A DNA stretch of 64,000 nucleotides from Methanomicrobium mobile BP (GCF_000711215.1 NZ_JOMF01000004.1:124001-188000); one strand, 5' to 3'; positions 1 to 8,914 are shown, counted from the stretch's first letter. Translations and numbers: made by a program. Notes: a model not told the origin generated them from the letters alone.

Positions 1-991
1 CTATCATCGCAAGGCGCTCGACGCCCAGACCGAGGTTCATGACCGGGATCTCGACGCCGTATGCCGCAAGCGAATGCGGTGAGTACATGCCGAAGGTCGC
101 GACCTCGACCCAGCCGTGCGTCGGGTGCTTGGCATAGACCTCGGTCTGCGTATCGGGGATATAGTATTTCGAGCGCTTGTCGTCGGGTCTGAACTCGAAG
201 TCGGTGAATCCGAACGCCGAAAGGAGACCTGCGGCAACCGCTTTTCCGTCTTCGACGCTGACGCCCTCGCCGGCGATGATACACGATGCCGAGTGATAGG
301 TCATGAGGCGTGTGGGTCCCTCCTCCTGTTCGCGGCGGAAACAGCGGTCTATGGCAAACATCCTTATCGGAAGCGGCATCTTGTCCCACATTGCGCCAAG
401 CGACATGAACCAGCCCGAGGTCATGTGCGAGCGCAGGGTAATCCTCGAGGACTCGGGGACGAGCTCCTTAAACTCGGGGAAGACATCTTCGAGGATATTC
501 ACGACGAGACCGTCGTCGGTGTTGAGTACGACGGCAAGCTCGTGCGTGAGTTCGTCGCCGTCGATCTCCGATTTCTTGTAGGCATGCAGGGTCTTTCTGA
601 GGTTCTCTTCGGTCTCGGCATCGACGGGGTGACCGATAATCTTTGCAATGCCGTCGAGCTGCTTCTTTCCGATACCGACATTCGGGCGCGGAAGACCGCC
701 GATATAGAAAACGCGGTCGAGAACGGCGGAAGCCTCGGGGCCGAACTGCTTGTAGACCTCGTTTTCGTCTATGAACACGGGCACGCGTGCCTCGTCGAAG
801 CCCATCATCAGATATGCCTCGCGGAGTCTCTGAATGGTCTCCGCAACGGGGTGTTTCTTTGCGCGTCTGATAACGTTTCTCGGATACCTGTCCGCAACGG
901 GGACGGTCTCCATTATCTCCGCGCCTTTGTGCCATGCCGCCTCAAAATCGGATTTGGCAAGATCTCTGAACTCTTTTGCACTGAATTTCAT
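1..991 (-). CDS. sepS: O-phosphoseryl-tRNA(Cys) synthetase, 3' end outside window
   Basis: Charges tRNA-Cys with O-phosphoserine, which SepCysS then turns into Cys-tRNA; this is the indirect Cys route typical of methanogens. The reading frame is open from an ATG at 991 to the window edge (330 codons; the family is about 530 residues, so the C-terminal part is missing here). The start reads [20 protein letters not shown], followed by class II synthetase features: a motif-2 stretch around [14 protein letters not shown] and a conserved segment containing TYHSASC, then [12 protein letters not shown] near the edge. It is the last gene of a minus-strand run prf1-argS-taw1-sepS, with 128 bp free between taw1 and this start. 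That free stretch carries several GATG-type short repeats. A long opposite-strand frame over it is a shadow. Confidence 0.93.
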   Translation of the reverse strand, partial: MKFSAKEFRDLAKSDFEAAWHKGAEIMETVPVADRYPRNVIRRAKKHPVAETIQRLREAYLMMGFDEARVPVFIDENEVYKQFGPEASAVLDRVFYIGGLPRPNVGIGKKQLDGIAKIIGHPVDAETEENLRKTLHAYKKSEIDGDELTHELAVVLNTDDGLVVNILEDVFPEFKELVPESSRITLRSHMTSGWFMSLGAMWDKMPLPIRMFAIDRCFRREQEEGPTRLMTYHSASCIIAGEGVSVEDGKAVAAGLLSAFGFTDFEFRPDDKRSKYYIPDTQTEVYAKHPTHGWVEVATFGMYSPHSLAAYGVEIPVMNLGLGVERLAMI

Positions 992-1119
992 GTATATCGC
1001 CGCTGTTCTTCTGTATATGTTTTGGGAATAATGATATTTATGATATCTTTGCGGAAAGATGATAGATTATTTGATGTGCATCGTTTGATGTGAATAATCT
1101 GATGCGAATCGCACCCTGC

Positions 1120-2130
1120 TCAACGTCTTGCCATGCAGACGACGCGGGAGAGGGCGTTTTCGTCGATTATATCGTAATCGCAGTATTTCGCTATTTCCTC
1201 GGCAAAACCGCGGACATGCGAATGTTCGGGCATATTCTCCTGTTTCAGCCGTTTCCGGCTGTGACCCACGAACATGTAGCCCTTGACCTCGACAAAGTCG
1301 GCGCCGCTGTCCTGATAGATCTTCGCATAACCTTTCGGGTCGATATCGTTGTATCCCGCGACAACCGTCGTTCTGATTGCGCTGCGGCGGTCTTTGAGAA
1401 GTGAGAGGCTCTCAGCGATATTGTCCCAGAAATCCGATTCGGGGCGGCATATTTTCATGTAGGTCGCCGGGTCGGGCGCGTCCACCGAGATATAGGTCTG
1501 ATACGGGCGGCATCTTCGCAGGACATCGGGTCTTGTGCCGTTCGAGACGAGGAAGGTCGTGTATCCTTCGGCGTTCAGCATATCGATGAGTCTTGGCAGA
1601 TACTCATAGAGAGTCGGCTCTCCCGAGAGGGATATTGCCGCCATGTTCGGGGTGAGGGCTTCGTCCCAGCGCTCCTTCGTCGCCGTGCTCGTCGGCAGTA
1701 TCGGGTTATATCCCGCAAGGGACTTCTTCTGAAGTTTTTTTATCTTTGCAAGGATTGTTTCGGGGGGGCATTCCTCCTCTTCGCAGACGGCATACTCCAT
1801 GCATCTCCAGCAGAAGAGGCACCTCTGATTGCATTTGAGAGTCGGCGTAAACTGGACGCAGCGGTGGCTTGTAATGCCGTAAAACTGGTGCTTATAGCAC
1901 ATGTCGCCGCCCTGAAGCGAGCGCTTGTTCCACATGCACGGCTTTAGTGCCGCGGACGACTTATCCGAGAAAAAGAGATAGCCCTGTTTTTCAAGGGCTT
2001 TATACGAACCGTTCCCGCTCTCGGGGGAGACGGCGTTTGCAGTGTTTGCAGTGTTTGCTGAAATTACGTCTTTTGCGGATTCCGTGGATTCTTCGAATTC
2101 CGATTCCGCATCACATGCTCTTGATTGCAT
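1120..2130 (-). CDS. taw1: tRNA 4-demethylwyosine synthase (radical SAM)
   Basis: Makes the tricyclic base imG-14 from N1-methylguanosine-37 in tRNA-Phe using pyruvate and SAM, the core step of archaeal wyosine synthesis. The 336-residue frame carries the radical-SAM cluster motif CxxxCxxC (CNQRCLFC) followed by WRCME, plus YGITSHRC and GYTTFLVSNGTRPD. The ATG at 2130 overlaps the end of argS by 20 bp, so the two are translationally linked. The first ~45 residues are rich in A, N, S and E and look unconserved, so translation may begin further in; the core seems to start near KALEKQGYLFFSDKS. The family identification is firm; the exact start is not. Confidence 0.9.
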   Translation of the reverse strand: MQSRACDAESEFEESTESAKDVISANTANTANAVSPESGNGSYKALEKQGYLFFSDKSSAALKPCMWNKRSLQGGDMCYKHQFYGITSHRCVQFTPTLKCNQRCLFCWRCMEYAVCEEEECPPETILAKIKKLQKKSLAGYNPILPTSTATKERWDEALTPNMAAISLSGEPTLYEYLPRLIDMLNAEGYTTFLVSNGTRPDVLRRCRPYQTYISVDAPDPATYMKICRPESDFWDNIAESLSLLKDRRSAIRTTVVAGYNDIDPKGYAKIYQDSGADFVEVKGYMFVGHSRKRLKQENMPEHSHVRGFAEEIAKYCDYDIIDENALSRVVCMARR

Positions 2131-3775
2131 CTATACCGAGTGTTGTCAGCGCTTCGCGGAGCGTGTTTCCGGCGGCTTTCACTATGGTGAGCCTTGAGTC
2201 GCGCACCTCGCCTTCCGCCTTGATTACGGGGTTGTAGCGGTAGAACGAGTTGAAGAGGTCGGCAAGTTCGCGGGCATAGATTGCAAGGACATGCGGGCGC
2301 AGGTCGCGCGATATCTCGTCTATGACCTTGGGGAACATGCCGATCTTCTTGACAAGCGCAATCTCCTGCTCGGTCTCGGGTGCGAAAACCTCCTTGAAAT
2401 CGCCGGCTTTCTCGAGAATCGAGCAGGCGCGGGCGTGCGCATACTGGATATACGGGGCGCTCTGCTTCTCGAAGTCGAGGGCTTCTTTCCAGTCGAAGAC
2501 AGTCGACTTCTCCTGTGAAACGCGGATTATGTCATACCTTACGGCGCCGATTGCGACCGACTCCGCGATACTTCTCTTCTCTTCCTCGCTCAGTTCGGGT
2601 CTTCTGAGATTGACCTCTTCGTATGCCCTCTTTCTGACTTCGTCGATGAGGTCGTCGGCGGAGATGAACTTGCCGGCACGCGTGCTCATCGAGCCTTCCG
2701 GCAGCGAAACGAACTCGAAGAAGACAATCTCGGGCGGAACGTCGCCGAGGAGCTTGAGGGTCGCCTGAAGCTGCCTGCCTATGAGTTTGTGGTCGGCGCC
2801 GAGGATATCGATTGCACGGTCGTAGTTCGCGCCCTTCCATTCGTGGTATGCCAGATCGCGTGCCGCGTAGACCGACGTTCCGTCCGAGCGTCTGAGGACG
2901 TATTCCTTCTCGAATCCGAACTCACTCAGGTCAATCGAGAGGGTGCCGTCCTGCTTCGCCTGCGGCAGCGCTTCAATCCTCTTGAGGACGTTTATCATGG
3001 ACTTGTTGCGGACGAAGTCGCTCTCGAACATGAAGCGGTTGTGCGGCGCATTCATCTCCTTTAAGGTCGCCTTTATGCCGTCAAGGCAGAGTATGACGGC
3101 TTCGCGGAACTTCTTGACCATCTCGGCATCGCCCTGCTCTATGAGCGCCATTCTGCGGTCAATCTCCTCCTTTATCGAGGGGTCGGCATTGAGCCTCACG
3201 TTTGCCTCGACGTAGACGTCGGCAACGTATCTGTCGCCTTTCTCGCCCTCTTTTCTCGCGATTCCGAGGTTATCGAAGCCCCACGAGACTATGGCAATCT
3301 GGCGTCCCATGTCGTTTACGTAGTAGTGAACGTCGGTGTTGTAGCCGGCTTTTCGATAGACTCTCGCGAGCGTGTCGCCGATTACCGAGTTTCTGATATG
3401 ACCCACGTGGAGAGGTCCGTTGGGGTTGGCGCTGGTATGCTCAAGGCAGACGCGGACGTTCTTCGCAGGAAGCTGACCGTATCCGGGTTTGAGCGCCTCC
3501 TTGAGTATGCCTTTTAAGTATTCTCCGCCGAAGACGAAGTTGATGTAGGGACCTTTCGTCTCTATGCTTACGCCCTTTGAGGCAAGCTCCTTATCCAGTT
3601 CCGCCTTCAGATCCGCGGCTATCTTCGCGGGATTTTCCTTCCTTTTCTTTGCGAGGGCGAATGCCACCGTTGATGCAAGGTCCGCATGTTCGCCGCCGTC
3701 GCCCAAGAGAACGTCATCCTCGCCGGTGACCTTCTTAAGCGCATCTTCAACTGCCTTATATGTCTCGAAATACAT
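2111..3775 (-). CDS. argS: arginyl-tRNA synthetase
   Basis: Class I synthetase that attaches arginine to its tRNA. The 554-residue protein has the usual length. An N-terminal additional domain (about 1-100) is followed by the HIGH motif as HVGH at 123-126 and by the KMSKS equivalent MSTRAG at 363-368. The C-terminal DALR-type anticodon-binding domain ends in YNPVIKAEGEVRDSRL and a final helix. It lies between prf1 (104 bp upstream) and taw1 (20 bp overlap) in one direction, so a translation and tRNA-modification operon is likely. The gap to prf1 is filled with a short tandem repeat. Confidence 0.97.
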   Translation of the reverse strand: MYFETYKAVEDALKKVTGEDDVLLGDGGEHADLASTVAFALAKKRKENPAKIAADLKAELDKELASKGVSIETKGPYINFVFGGEYLKGILKEALKPGYGQLPAKNVRVCLEHTSANPNGPLHVGHIRNSVIGDTLARVYRKAGYNTDVHYYVNDMGRQIAIVSWGFDNLGIARKEGEKGDRYVADVYVEANVRLNADPSIKEEIDRRMALIEQGDAEMVKKFREAVILCLDGIKATLKEMNAPHNRFMFESDFVRNKSMINVLKRIEALPQAKQDGTLSIDLSEFGFEKEYVLRRSDGTSVYAARDLAYHEWKGANYDRAIDILGADHKLIGRQLQATLKLLGDVPPEIVFFEFVSLPEGSMSTRAGKFISADDLIDEVRKRAYEEVNLRRPELSEEEKRSIAESVAIGAVRYDIIRVSQEKSTVFDWKEALDFEKQSAPYIQYAHARACSILEKAGDFKEVFAPETEQEIALVKKIGMFPKVIDEISRDLRPHVLAIYARELADLFNSFYRYNPVIKAEGEVRDSRLTIVKAAGNTLREALTTLGIDAIKSM

Positions 3776-3785
3776 TCTTTCACCA

Positions 3786-3890
3786 GTTATTTTTTCGGTA
3801 TCCTGTCAATCAGTATTCTGTCAATTATTCAGTATTCTGTCAATCAGTATTCTGTTATTTCTCAGTATCCCGTCTGTTTTCAGTATCCTG
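3786..3890. repeat. short tandem repeat between prf1 and argS
   Basis: About six imperfect copies of a 15-16 base unit, on the plus strand CAGTATTCTGTCAAT with variants such as CAGTATCCTGT. The array fills the whole prf1-argS gap and runs into the last codons of prf1: the final residues TGY and the TGA stop of aRF1 are themselves part of a repeat copy (ACAGGATACTGA on the coding strand). No hairpin is obvious. It may be a slipped-strand expansion of the gene end. Confidence 0.8.
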
Positions 3891-5154
3891 TTCTGTATCG
3901 CAGAATTGCCGCAAAGCCTCCGAATGCGTTGAAGAGCATTGCGCCTTCCTCGAAGTCGTCCGAGATAATCATGACGGTCGCATTGCCCGCGTCGGCAAGA
4001 GCGGCAAGTTCGTCTATGATATCGGTCTCCTCGGCTATGTATACCGGCGCCGAGCACTTCGGGCAGATTCCGATCTCGACGTCGCTGAGTTTCTTGCCGC
4101 CGGACATGTTCACGGTTTCCTCGCGGGAATAGTCGCAGTTCTGACAGCAGACCTTTATTCTGGACATCCTGAGGATACTCGAGAGGAGAAGGACATCGAC
4201 CGCGTTTATCTCGAGGTTCTTTCGGACGCTCTCTTCGCCGTATGCGCTTAAGCCGTCGTCCTTGATGAGTTCCTTGAAGAATCTCTCCATCATGACTTTC
4301 TCTTTCATGACCTCGACGCCTTTTAGTGCGTCGGCGGCATTGTCGACGAGCTCGGAGAGTCCGCTTTCGTTGGTGTATGAAACGTCGAAGAGACCGATTA
4401 TGCGCTTTTGAAGTTCGTGGTGCAGGTATCCGCCGCTCTCGAACTCGTCCTTAGTCGGTGTCGGGCCGCCGATGAGCACACCCTTGAATCTGTCAAAGAA
4501 TTCGGGTTCGGCAAGGAAGATGTCGTTGGCGCGGTCGGCTACCCTCTTATAGAACTCGTTGATGGCGATGAGACGCAGACGCTGGAAACGCATTGCGGAC
4601 TGACCGCCTTTTCTCTGCTTGCCCGGGACGGTGGAGGTGACGGTCGTTATCGCCTCGATTCGGTTGCCGCGCAGGAAACCGACGCAGGCTTCGCGTCTGT
4701 CGATGACTATGAGTCCGTAGACCTCCTTCTCGACGAGCATCTGCTTTAAGGGCTCGAGCTCGAAGTTCGAGGAGCATCGGTAAGAGTAGGATGTTATCGG
4801 CTCGGGCGGCTCGAGTATAGTACAGTCAAGGTCGGTCCTGTCGCCGCCGAGCTTAACGGTTCCGCAGAAGATTGCCATTCCGTTCTCGGGCGCATGCTGG
4901 TAATTCTTCAGGCGCGAAAGTATCGAGGAGATTGCGCTCTGAACGTTTGTTCTTGTCTGTTTGCTCTTGATGTTGGCGCACTGTCCGAATTCGTCGCGAA
5001 GCTGCGCTGTTACATCGTAGATCTGTTTGTCCCGCGGAATGTAGATGGAGATTAGCTCCGTTCCGCTTCCTTCTTTTTCGGCGAGTTTCTCAAGTGTTTT
5101 CTTGAATTCGTATCGTTTTCTCGCGCTGTCCAACTCTGATGTTTCTTCTGCCAT
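3880..5154 (-). CDS. prf1: peptide chain release factor aRF1
   Basis: Recognises all three stop codons and triggers peptide release on the archaeal ribosome. The 424-residue frame shows all diagnostic motifs: NIKS at 61-64 and YxCxxxF at 125-131 in the stop-codon reading domain, and GGQ at 183-185 in the hydrolysis domain. The C-terminal domain has a zinc-ribbon-like CCQNCDYS ... CPKCSAPV and ends FGGFAAILRYRTGY. The last three residues and the stop fall in a tandem repeat that continues into the gap before argS, so the C-terminal tail may be locally rewritten. First gene of the run reaching sepS. Confidence 0.97.
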   Translation of the reverse strand: MAEETSELDSARKRYEFKKTLEKLAEKEGSGTELISIYIPRDKQIYDVTAQLRDEFGQCANIKSKQTRTNVQSAISSILSRLKNYQHAPENGMAIFCGTVKLGGDRTDLDCTILEPPEPITSYSYRCSSNFELEPLKQMLVEKEVYGLIVIDRREACVGFLRGNRIEAITTVTSTVPGKQRKGGQSAMRFQRLRLIAINEFYKRVADRANDIFLAEPEFFDRFKGVLIGGPTPTKDEFESGGYLHHELQKRIIGLFDVSYTNESGLSELVDNAADALKGVEVMKEKVMMERFFKELIKDDGLSAYGEESVRKNLEINAVDVLLLSSILRMSRIKVCCQNCDYSREETVNMSGGKKLSDVEIGICPKCSAPVYIAEETDIIDELAALADAGNATVMIISDDFEEGAMLFNAFGGFAAILRYRTGY

Positions 5155-5437
5155 GTAATTTTTTTCCGTCCGAGGATTTCCGTTTCGGGATATTTCGGTC
5201 TGAAGGCGACTGCATATGATCGCACCGACCGTGATGCATGAACTTTAGTATAATTCGACGTGTACAGCATTAAGTCTTAGTCTTTTATCAGGATTCTGAG
5301 GGGGTCTAAGAGATGGCGGGTCAAAGATAGGACAGAAGAGGGGCGGCATGTCAGGGTGCAATCTAATCAATGCTTTGTGCAGTCATGCTTTGTGCAATCA
5401 CATTTTGTGCAGTTATATCAACTGCTCCATTCTCATC
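5155..5437. other. gene-free gap with a three-copy repeat
   Basis: No credible gene. The part near prf1 presumably holds its promoter (TTTAGTATAATTCGAC at about 5242-5257, minus-strand reading). At 5369-5415, close to the end of dinD, three imperfect copies of a 15-16 base unit (CTTTGTGCAGTCATG, CTTTGTGCAATCACA, TTTTGTGCAGTTATA) stand in a row. Confidence 0.6.
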
Positions 5438-6298
5438 TTATCCATCGTTATCTTCTCCCTTCAAACATCCCGATGATTCGGCAAGTTTCTTTTCCTGCAC
5501 TTTTACGCGCCTCTCAACCTTTTTGATGTCTTCAGCCGGCGGAAGTTCTTCCGGTTTTATTCCGCGTTCTCCCAGCATCTGTCGAATTGTCGTATTGTTT
5601 TGAACGTGCTCGTCCGTAATCGGAGACTCTCCGTACAAATCTTTCTGCTCGACATTGTAATTAGTCATCTCTGTCGCAAGATTCTTGGCAGCGATTGTTA
5701 AAGAAGGCAGAAAATCTGCCAGGGGACGGTTTTCCCGGACGCCAAGCCGTTGCTTCATGGCTCCCGTGGAATTGCCGCCAAACAGCGCTTCATCTCCTTT
5801 TGAACGAATACGCCCGAAACCTGCGTCATCAACTCCGCGTTCATAGATATTCTGAGAAAGCCTTTTTTCTGACTCCTTAAGCCGCTCTCTGGCATTACTG
5901 CGCTCAATGAAAGCAATCCTCTCTTCAATCAGTTCCTGCTTTCTCGTCTGTACCGCAAAATAACTCTGTGCAAAAGCAATTTCTTCCTTTCGCGGATCAC
6001 CGTTCTGCGCTATAAGATAACATGCATATCTTGTAAGCATGTAATCAGTTACTGTCCTTTGTCCCCCTTTTCCGATCTCGATCATTTTGCTGACCTCAAC
6101 AAAATGATCCGCGCATGAAACACCGCATTTTTCGCACGCAGTCATCGCATTTGTGATCGCATTTTCAAAGTTCCTCCATTGAGCATATCCCAAACAAGTC
6201 ATCAGTTCCCTTGCAAGCCAGTATTCAATATTACTGTCCGTATAGTGGACAATTTGATCAAATGTCTGTTTTAACTGCCCGATTTGGTTCTTATCCAC
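5438..6298 (-). CDS. dinD: DNA damage-inducible protein D (DinD, BRO-like)
   Basis: Resembles bacterial DinD, an SOS-induced protein reported to affect RecA filaments; any role here is inferred. The 286-residue frame starts MDKNQIGQLKQTFDQIVHYT and continues with the family features YWLARELMTCLGYAQWRNFE, FVEVSKMIEIGKGGQR, DYMLTRYACYLIAQNGDPRK and FAQSYFAVQTRKQELIEER. The C-terminal half includes GDEALFGGNSTGAMKQRLG and ends in a charged tail with ERRVKVQEKKLAESSG. It stands alone between prf1 and a hydrolase gene, with tandem repeats on both sides. A bacterial-type gene in an archaeal chromosome points to horizontal transfer. Confidence 0.9.
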   Translation of the reverse strand: MDKNQIGQLKQTFDQIVHYTDSNIEYWLARELMTCLGYAQWRNFENAITNAMTACEKCGVSCADHFVEVSKMIEIGKGGQRTVTDYMLTRYACYLIAQNGDPRKEEIAFAQSYFAVQTRKQELIEERIAFIERSNARERLKESEKRLSQNIYERGVDDAGFGRIRSKGDEALFGGNSTGAMKQRLGVRENRPLADFLPSLTIAAKNLATEMTNYNVEQKDLYGESPITDEHVQNNTTIRQMLGERGIKPEELPPAEDIKKVERRVKVQEKKLAESSGCLKGEDNDG

Positions 6299-6351
6299 TT
6301 AACAATCCCCCTTTCCTTTTTCAGTTTCTTCGGTTCAGTGTTCAACTGCAC

Positions 6352-6447
6352 TTGTTTAATTGCTGTTTAATTGCTGTTTAATTGCTGTTTAATTGCTGTT
6401 TAATTGCTGTTTAATTGCTGCTTAATTGCTGCTTAATTGCTTAATAT
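6352..6447. repeat. 11-bp tandem repeat upstream of dinD
   Basis: Five exact copies of TGCTGTTTAAT followed by two of TGCTGCTTAAT, with partial units at both ends. The 11-base period is close to one turn of the helix. It lies just upstream of dinD and its last partial unit reaches the stop codon of the hydrolase gene at 6441. Such exact copies suggest a recent expansion and a length-variable tract. Confidence 0.92.
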
Positions 6448-7484
6448 TCGTCGGAAGGAGTCTGCGTCCACAATCCGACCTTTGTTCCCGACTTCAGATT
6501 CTCCAGCGCCGTTGCGTTGCCCAGCGTCCTCAGCAGGTACTGATCGACTTCGGCGTTTATTCCGTGACCGCCGATGAACATCTCAAAGTCTTTCGGCTCG
6601 CCGGCACGGTTGTATAATCCGAGTCCCTGATCGTAGGGGATTAACGAGTCGGAGGCGGAGTGAAGGATATAGACTTCGCGCGGCGCTATCTTGCCGATAT
6701 AGGTGTCGGGGTTGATGCTTCTTACAAATATGTCCATTCCGCCCTGTCCGGCTATGCCTTCTTCATAGACGTAGCCCGAGGTCGATATTCCGACATAGCC
6801 CGCAAAGCCTTCGTCGATTGCGGCGGCAACGCAGGCGTATCTTCCGCCGTTGGATGAGCCTGCGGCATAGATCGGCAGGTCGGAACCGTAGATGCCGGCG
6901 ATGTATTTCTGCGCGGCGCAGAGGTCGAAGATTATCTTGTAATACTGCGGAGTGGTTCCGCGTGAGAAGGTCTTGTATTCGTTCTGGATGTTTAAGGGGA
7001 CGCCTGCCGTTTTTCCGCCGTTGCCGCGGATATCGACTGCCATGAAGACAATGCCGTCCTGAGCATATTCTATGGAACGGTTGAGGTGTTTGTCTGCGGC
7101 AACTCCGGCGCCGGGTGCGAAGATTACGGCGGCTCTTGCCTTAGATGCGTCGACAGGCTCGGCAATGAGGGCATATACGTCGCTGCTGCCGTCGTTCATG
7201 GTCAACTGCGTTATCTTGACGCTTCCGTCGGCGGCGTAGGTGACATTGCCGGCGGTGTATGCGTAGTCGGTGCCCGTAAGCTTCAGAGCGCCGTATTCCG
7301 TGAGCGAATACGAGTATTTTTCACCCGCACCCGAGCTTAAGGGCGTGCGTTCTTCGTTTGCCGCCGTGCATCCCGCGATAATTGCGGAGGCGAAGACTGC
7401 GGCGATGAGAAGGGCAAGCGCCGCCGTTGTGCGAAGACTGCGGGGCATCTGCCCGTATTTTTCGGTTTCCTGATTTTCTTTCAT
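6441..7484 (-). CDS. secreted alpha/beta-hydrolase lipoprotein
   Basis: A 347-residue exported hydrolase of unknown substrate. The N-terminus is charged, then has a hydrophobic segment at about 20-40 ending in a lipobox-like IIAGC, so it should be anchored outside the membrane. The fold signs are AAVIFAPGAGVAADKHLN, DGIVFMAVDIRGNGG, the nucleophile elbow GSSNGG, an acidic region at SASDSLIPYDQ and a late His in GGHGIN, which would complete a Ser-Asp-His triad. It resembles dienelactone-hydrolase or prolyl-oligopeptidase-like esterases. It follows the Nudix gene in the same direction after 43 bp. Its stop lies at the edge of an 11-bp tandem repeat. Confidence 0.82.
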   Translation of the reverse strand: MKENQETEKYGQMPRSLRTTAALALLIAAVFASAIIAGCTAANEERTPLSSGAGEKYSYSLTEYGALKLTGTDYAYTAGNVTYAADGSVKITQLTMNDGSSDVYALIAEPVDASKARAAVIFAPGAGVAADKHLNRSIEYAQDGIVFMAVDIRGNGGKTAGVPLNIQNEYKTFSRGTTPQYYKIIFDLCAAQKYIAGIYGSDLPIYAAGSSNGGRYACVAAAIDEGFAGYVGISTSGYVYEEGIAGQGGMDIFVRSINPDTYIGKIAPREVYILHSASDSLIPYDQGLGLYNRAGEPKDFEMFIGGHGINAEVDQYLLRTLGNATALENLKSGTKVGLWTQTPSDEY

Positions 7485-7527
7485 GTTATCTTTATTGTGC
7501 CGTATTTATTGTGCGGAAAATGCGGAC

Positions 7528-8079
7528 TTACTCATTTCCGGGAGAGTTTACGTAGGCTTTCACGGCTTCTTCGGAGAGTAGTGACTTAAGGACGAGGCAT
7601 ATTGTCTTGGCATCGACGATTCTGCCGTCGCGGATCATCTCGAATACCTCTTCCTTCTTTACTTTGACGACCTCGATGAGCTCGTCCTCGTCCTTGTGGA
7701 ACTCGTTCGAAGGCGTCAGGGAATGTGCCTCGTAGAGCCAGATTCTTTCGTTGGTGTAGCCCGGCGTCGTATAGATAAAGCCGATTGGGACAAGCCTGTC
7801 CGACCTGTAACCCGTCTCCTCGATGAGTTCGCGGTATGCGGTCTCGTCGGGTGTCTCCCCCTCGTTCATAGTGCCGGCGGGAGCCTCGTAGATGTATTCG
7901 TCTATCGGGTAGCGGTACTGCTTTATGAGGTAGCAGCTGTCCCCTTCGATGGGGAGCATTGCCACGGCGCCGCCGGGTTTTACCACGACACGCTCGAGTG
8001 TGACGCCGCCCGGGAGGTCGACTTCGACACGCTCGATCTTGAACCTGCCGCCGTTGTAGATATCATCGATTTTTTTCAT
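7528..8079 (-). CDS. Nudix hydrolase, ADP-ribose pyrophosphatase type
   Basis: Probably splits ADP-ribose or a similar nucleoside diphosphate derivative. With the start at MKKIDDIYNG (8079) the protein has 183 residues and the Nudix box is complete: G69, E75 and RELIEETG at 83-90. The preceding YRYPIDEYIYEAPAGTMNEG is typical of the ADP-ribose pyrophosphatase branch. The frame stays open upstream to 8229, but the added residues are low in family likeness and rich in K, T and N, so I prefer the internal ATG. It may be cotranscribed with the hydrolase that follows. Confidence 0.88.
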   Translation of the reverse strand: MKKIDDIYNGGRFKIERVEVDLPGGVTLERVVVKPGGAVAMLPIEGDSCYLIKQYRYPIDEYIYEAPAGTMNEGETPDETAYRELIEETGYRSDRLVPIGFIYTTPGYTNERIWLYEAHSLTPSNEFHKDEDELIEVVKVKKEEVFEMIRDGRIVDAKTICLVLKSLLSEEAVKAYVNSPGNE

Positions 8080-8560
8080 GACGCATTCTCTCGGTTTGTT
8101 TTTCAGTATTTTCCGTAAGTATAGTTTCTCGGTTTTTCTATTAGTATTGTCTATTGGTATTGTCTCTTCGGTTTTACCGGGATTTCCCCGTTCTGCATCA
8201 GGTTCAAAACCGCGCATAAACTTTTGCATCTTTACATACCGGCATCTTCAGATAACATTTTGCAAATTACATATTACGGATTTGCAAATCAACATTTTAC
8301 AGATGACATTTTGTAAATTATACTTTACACACGTGCATTTTGCGGATTCACGACCTTTAAAGCTTTTGAAATGTTGCAGGCAATATTGTCCGGATTTTAA
8401 CAGGTATTTTTTTGTTTGCCGCTTATTTACGTGCCGTTTACCGTGTACGTTACAGAATTCATAACGCCAAGCATTACAGGAAACATTTATAAAACATTGT
8501 ACCACCAAGATTATATTATGGTATCGGGGGATACCATGCCAAAAATTACGATGGGGAATT
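8080..8560. other. AT-rich gene-free stretch with short repeats
   Basis: No credible gene on either strand. At 8247-8345 related words recur (ACATTTTGCAAATTACA, AACATTTTACAGATG, ACATTTTGTAAATTATA). Near 8140-8165 TATTAGTATTGTC and TATTGGTATTGTC are adjacent. The right-hand end holds the promoter of the next gene (TATA-like ACATTTATAAAAC near 8481-8494). Confidence 0.55.
8518..8537. promoter_or_regulatory. palindrome at predicted transcription start
   Basis: A perfect inverted repeat, arms ATGGTATC and GATACCAT around GGGG. It lies about 27 bp downstream of the TATA-like box ACATTTATAAAAC, so it covers the predicted first 20 bases of the transcript of the CxxC protein gene. It could be a repressor operator or a 5' hairpin. 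Seen in sequence; function inferred. Confidence 0.55.
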
Positions 8561-8914
8561 ATGATAAAAAACTTTGGGGACTGCTCGGACATGTGCGAAT
8601 TTTGCAGGCATGTTCAAATCGATAAATCGAGATGTACAGGTGATCTCTGCTGTGATGCCTTCCCGAAAGGCATCCCGGTATATATTCTCTGGGGATACGA
8701 CCACAGAGAGTCTTACCCGAACGATCACGGCATAAGGTTTGAAATCAGGGATGATCTCACGGATCTGGATGTCGTGATGATGCAGGCGAGAATGGAGACA
8801 AGAATCTCCGAAGACCGCAACAGACAGATCCTTGAGCATCGCCGGAAAGACATTGAGAATTACCTAAAGCGAAAGCAGAATCGAAAACCGATTCCGATTG
8901 AAAAAAGATATTAA
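8561..8914 (+). CDS. small cysteine-rich protein, CxxC ... FP.GIP ... DHGIRFE family
   Basis: A 117-residue protein with a probable metal site: MCEFC, then CTGDLCC. The middle part, AFPKGIPVYILWGYDHRESY followed by PNDHGIRFE, matches a pattern I recognise from many small uncharacterised bacterial and archaeal proteins with an N-terminal CxxC and a DH..YPGDHGIRFE core; I know no function for them. The C-terminal third is a charged helix rich in R, K and E that may be a lineage-specific extension. The start is uncertain: the ATG at 8561 has only GGGG upstream as a weak ribosome site, and ATG codons at 8535 and 8550 lead a different short frame. The gene stands alone. Confidence 0.75.
   Translation: MIKNFGDCSDMCEFCRHVQIDKSRCTGDLCCDAFPKGIPVYILWGYDHRESYPNDHGIRFEIRDDLTDLDVVMMQARMETRISEDRNRQILEHRRKDIENYLKRKQNRKPIPIEKRY

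Noticed and set aside
116-1093. Long plus-strand frame opposite the SepRS gene
   Set aside because: It is the reverse-strand shadow of sepS, whose frame shows class II synthetase motifs throughout and leaves the window.
8248-8592. 114-codon minus-strand frame rich in C, N and K
   Set aside because: Low-complexity translation of the ACATTTTGCAAATTA repeats; no conserved pattern or ribosome site.
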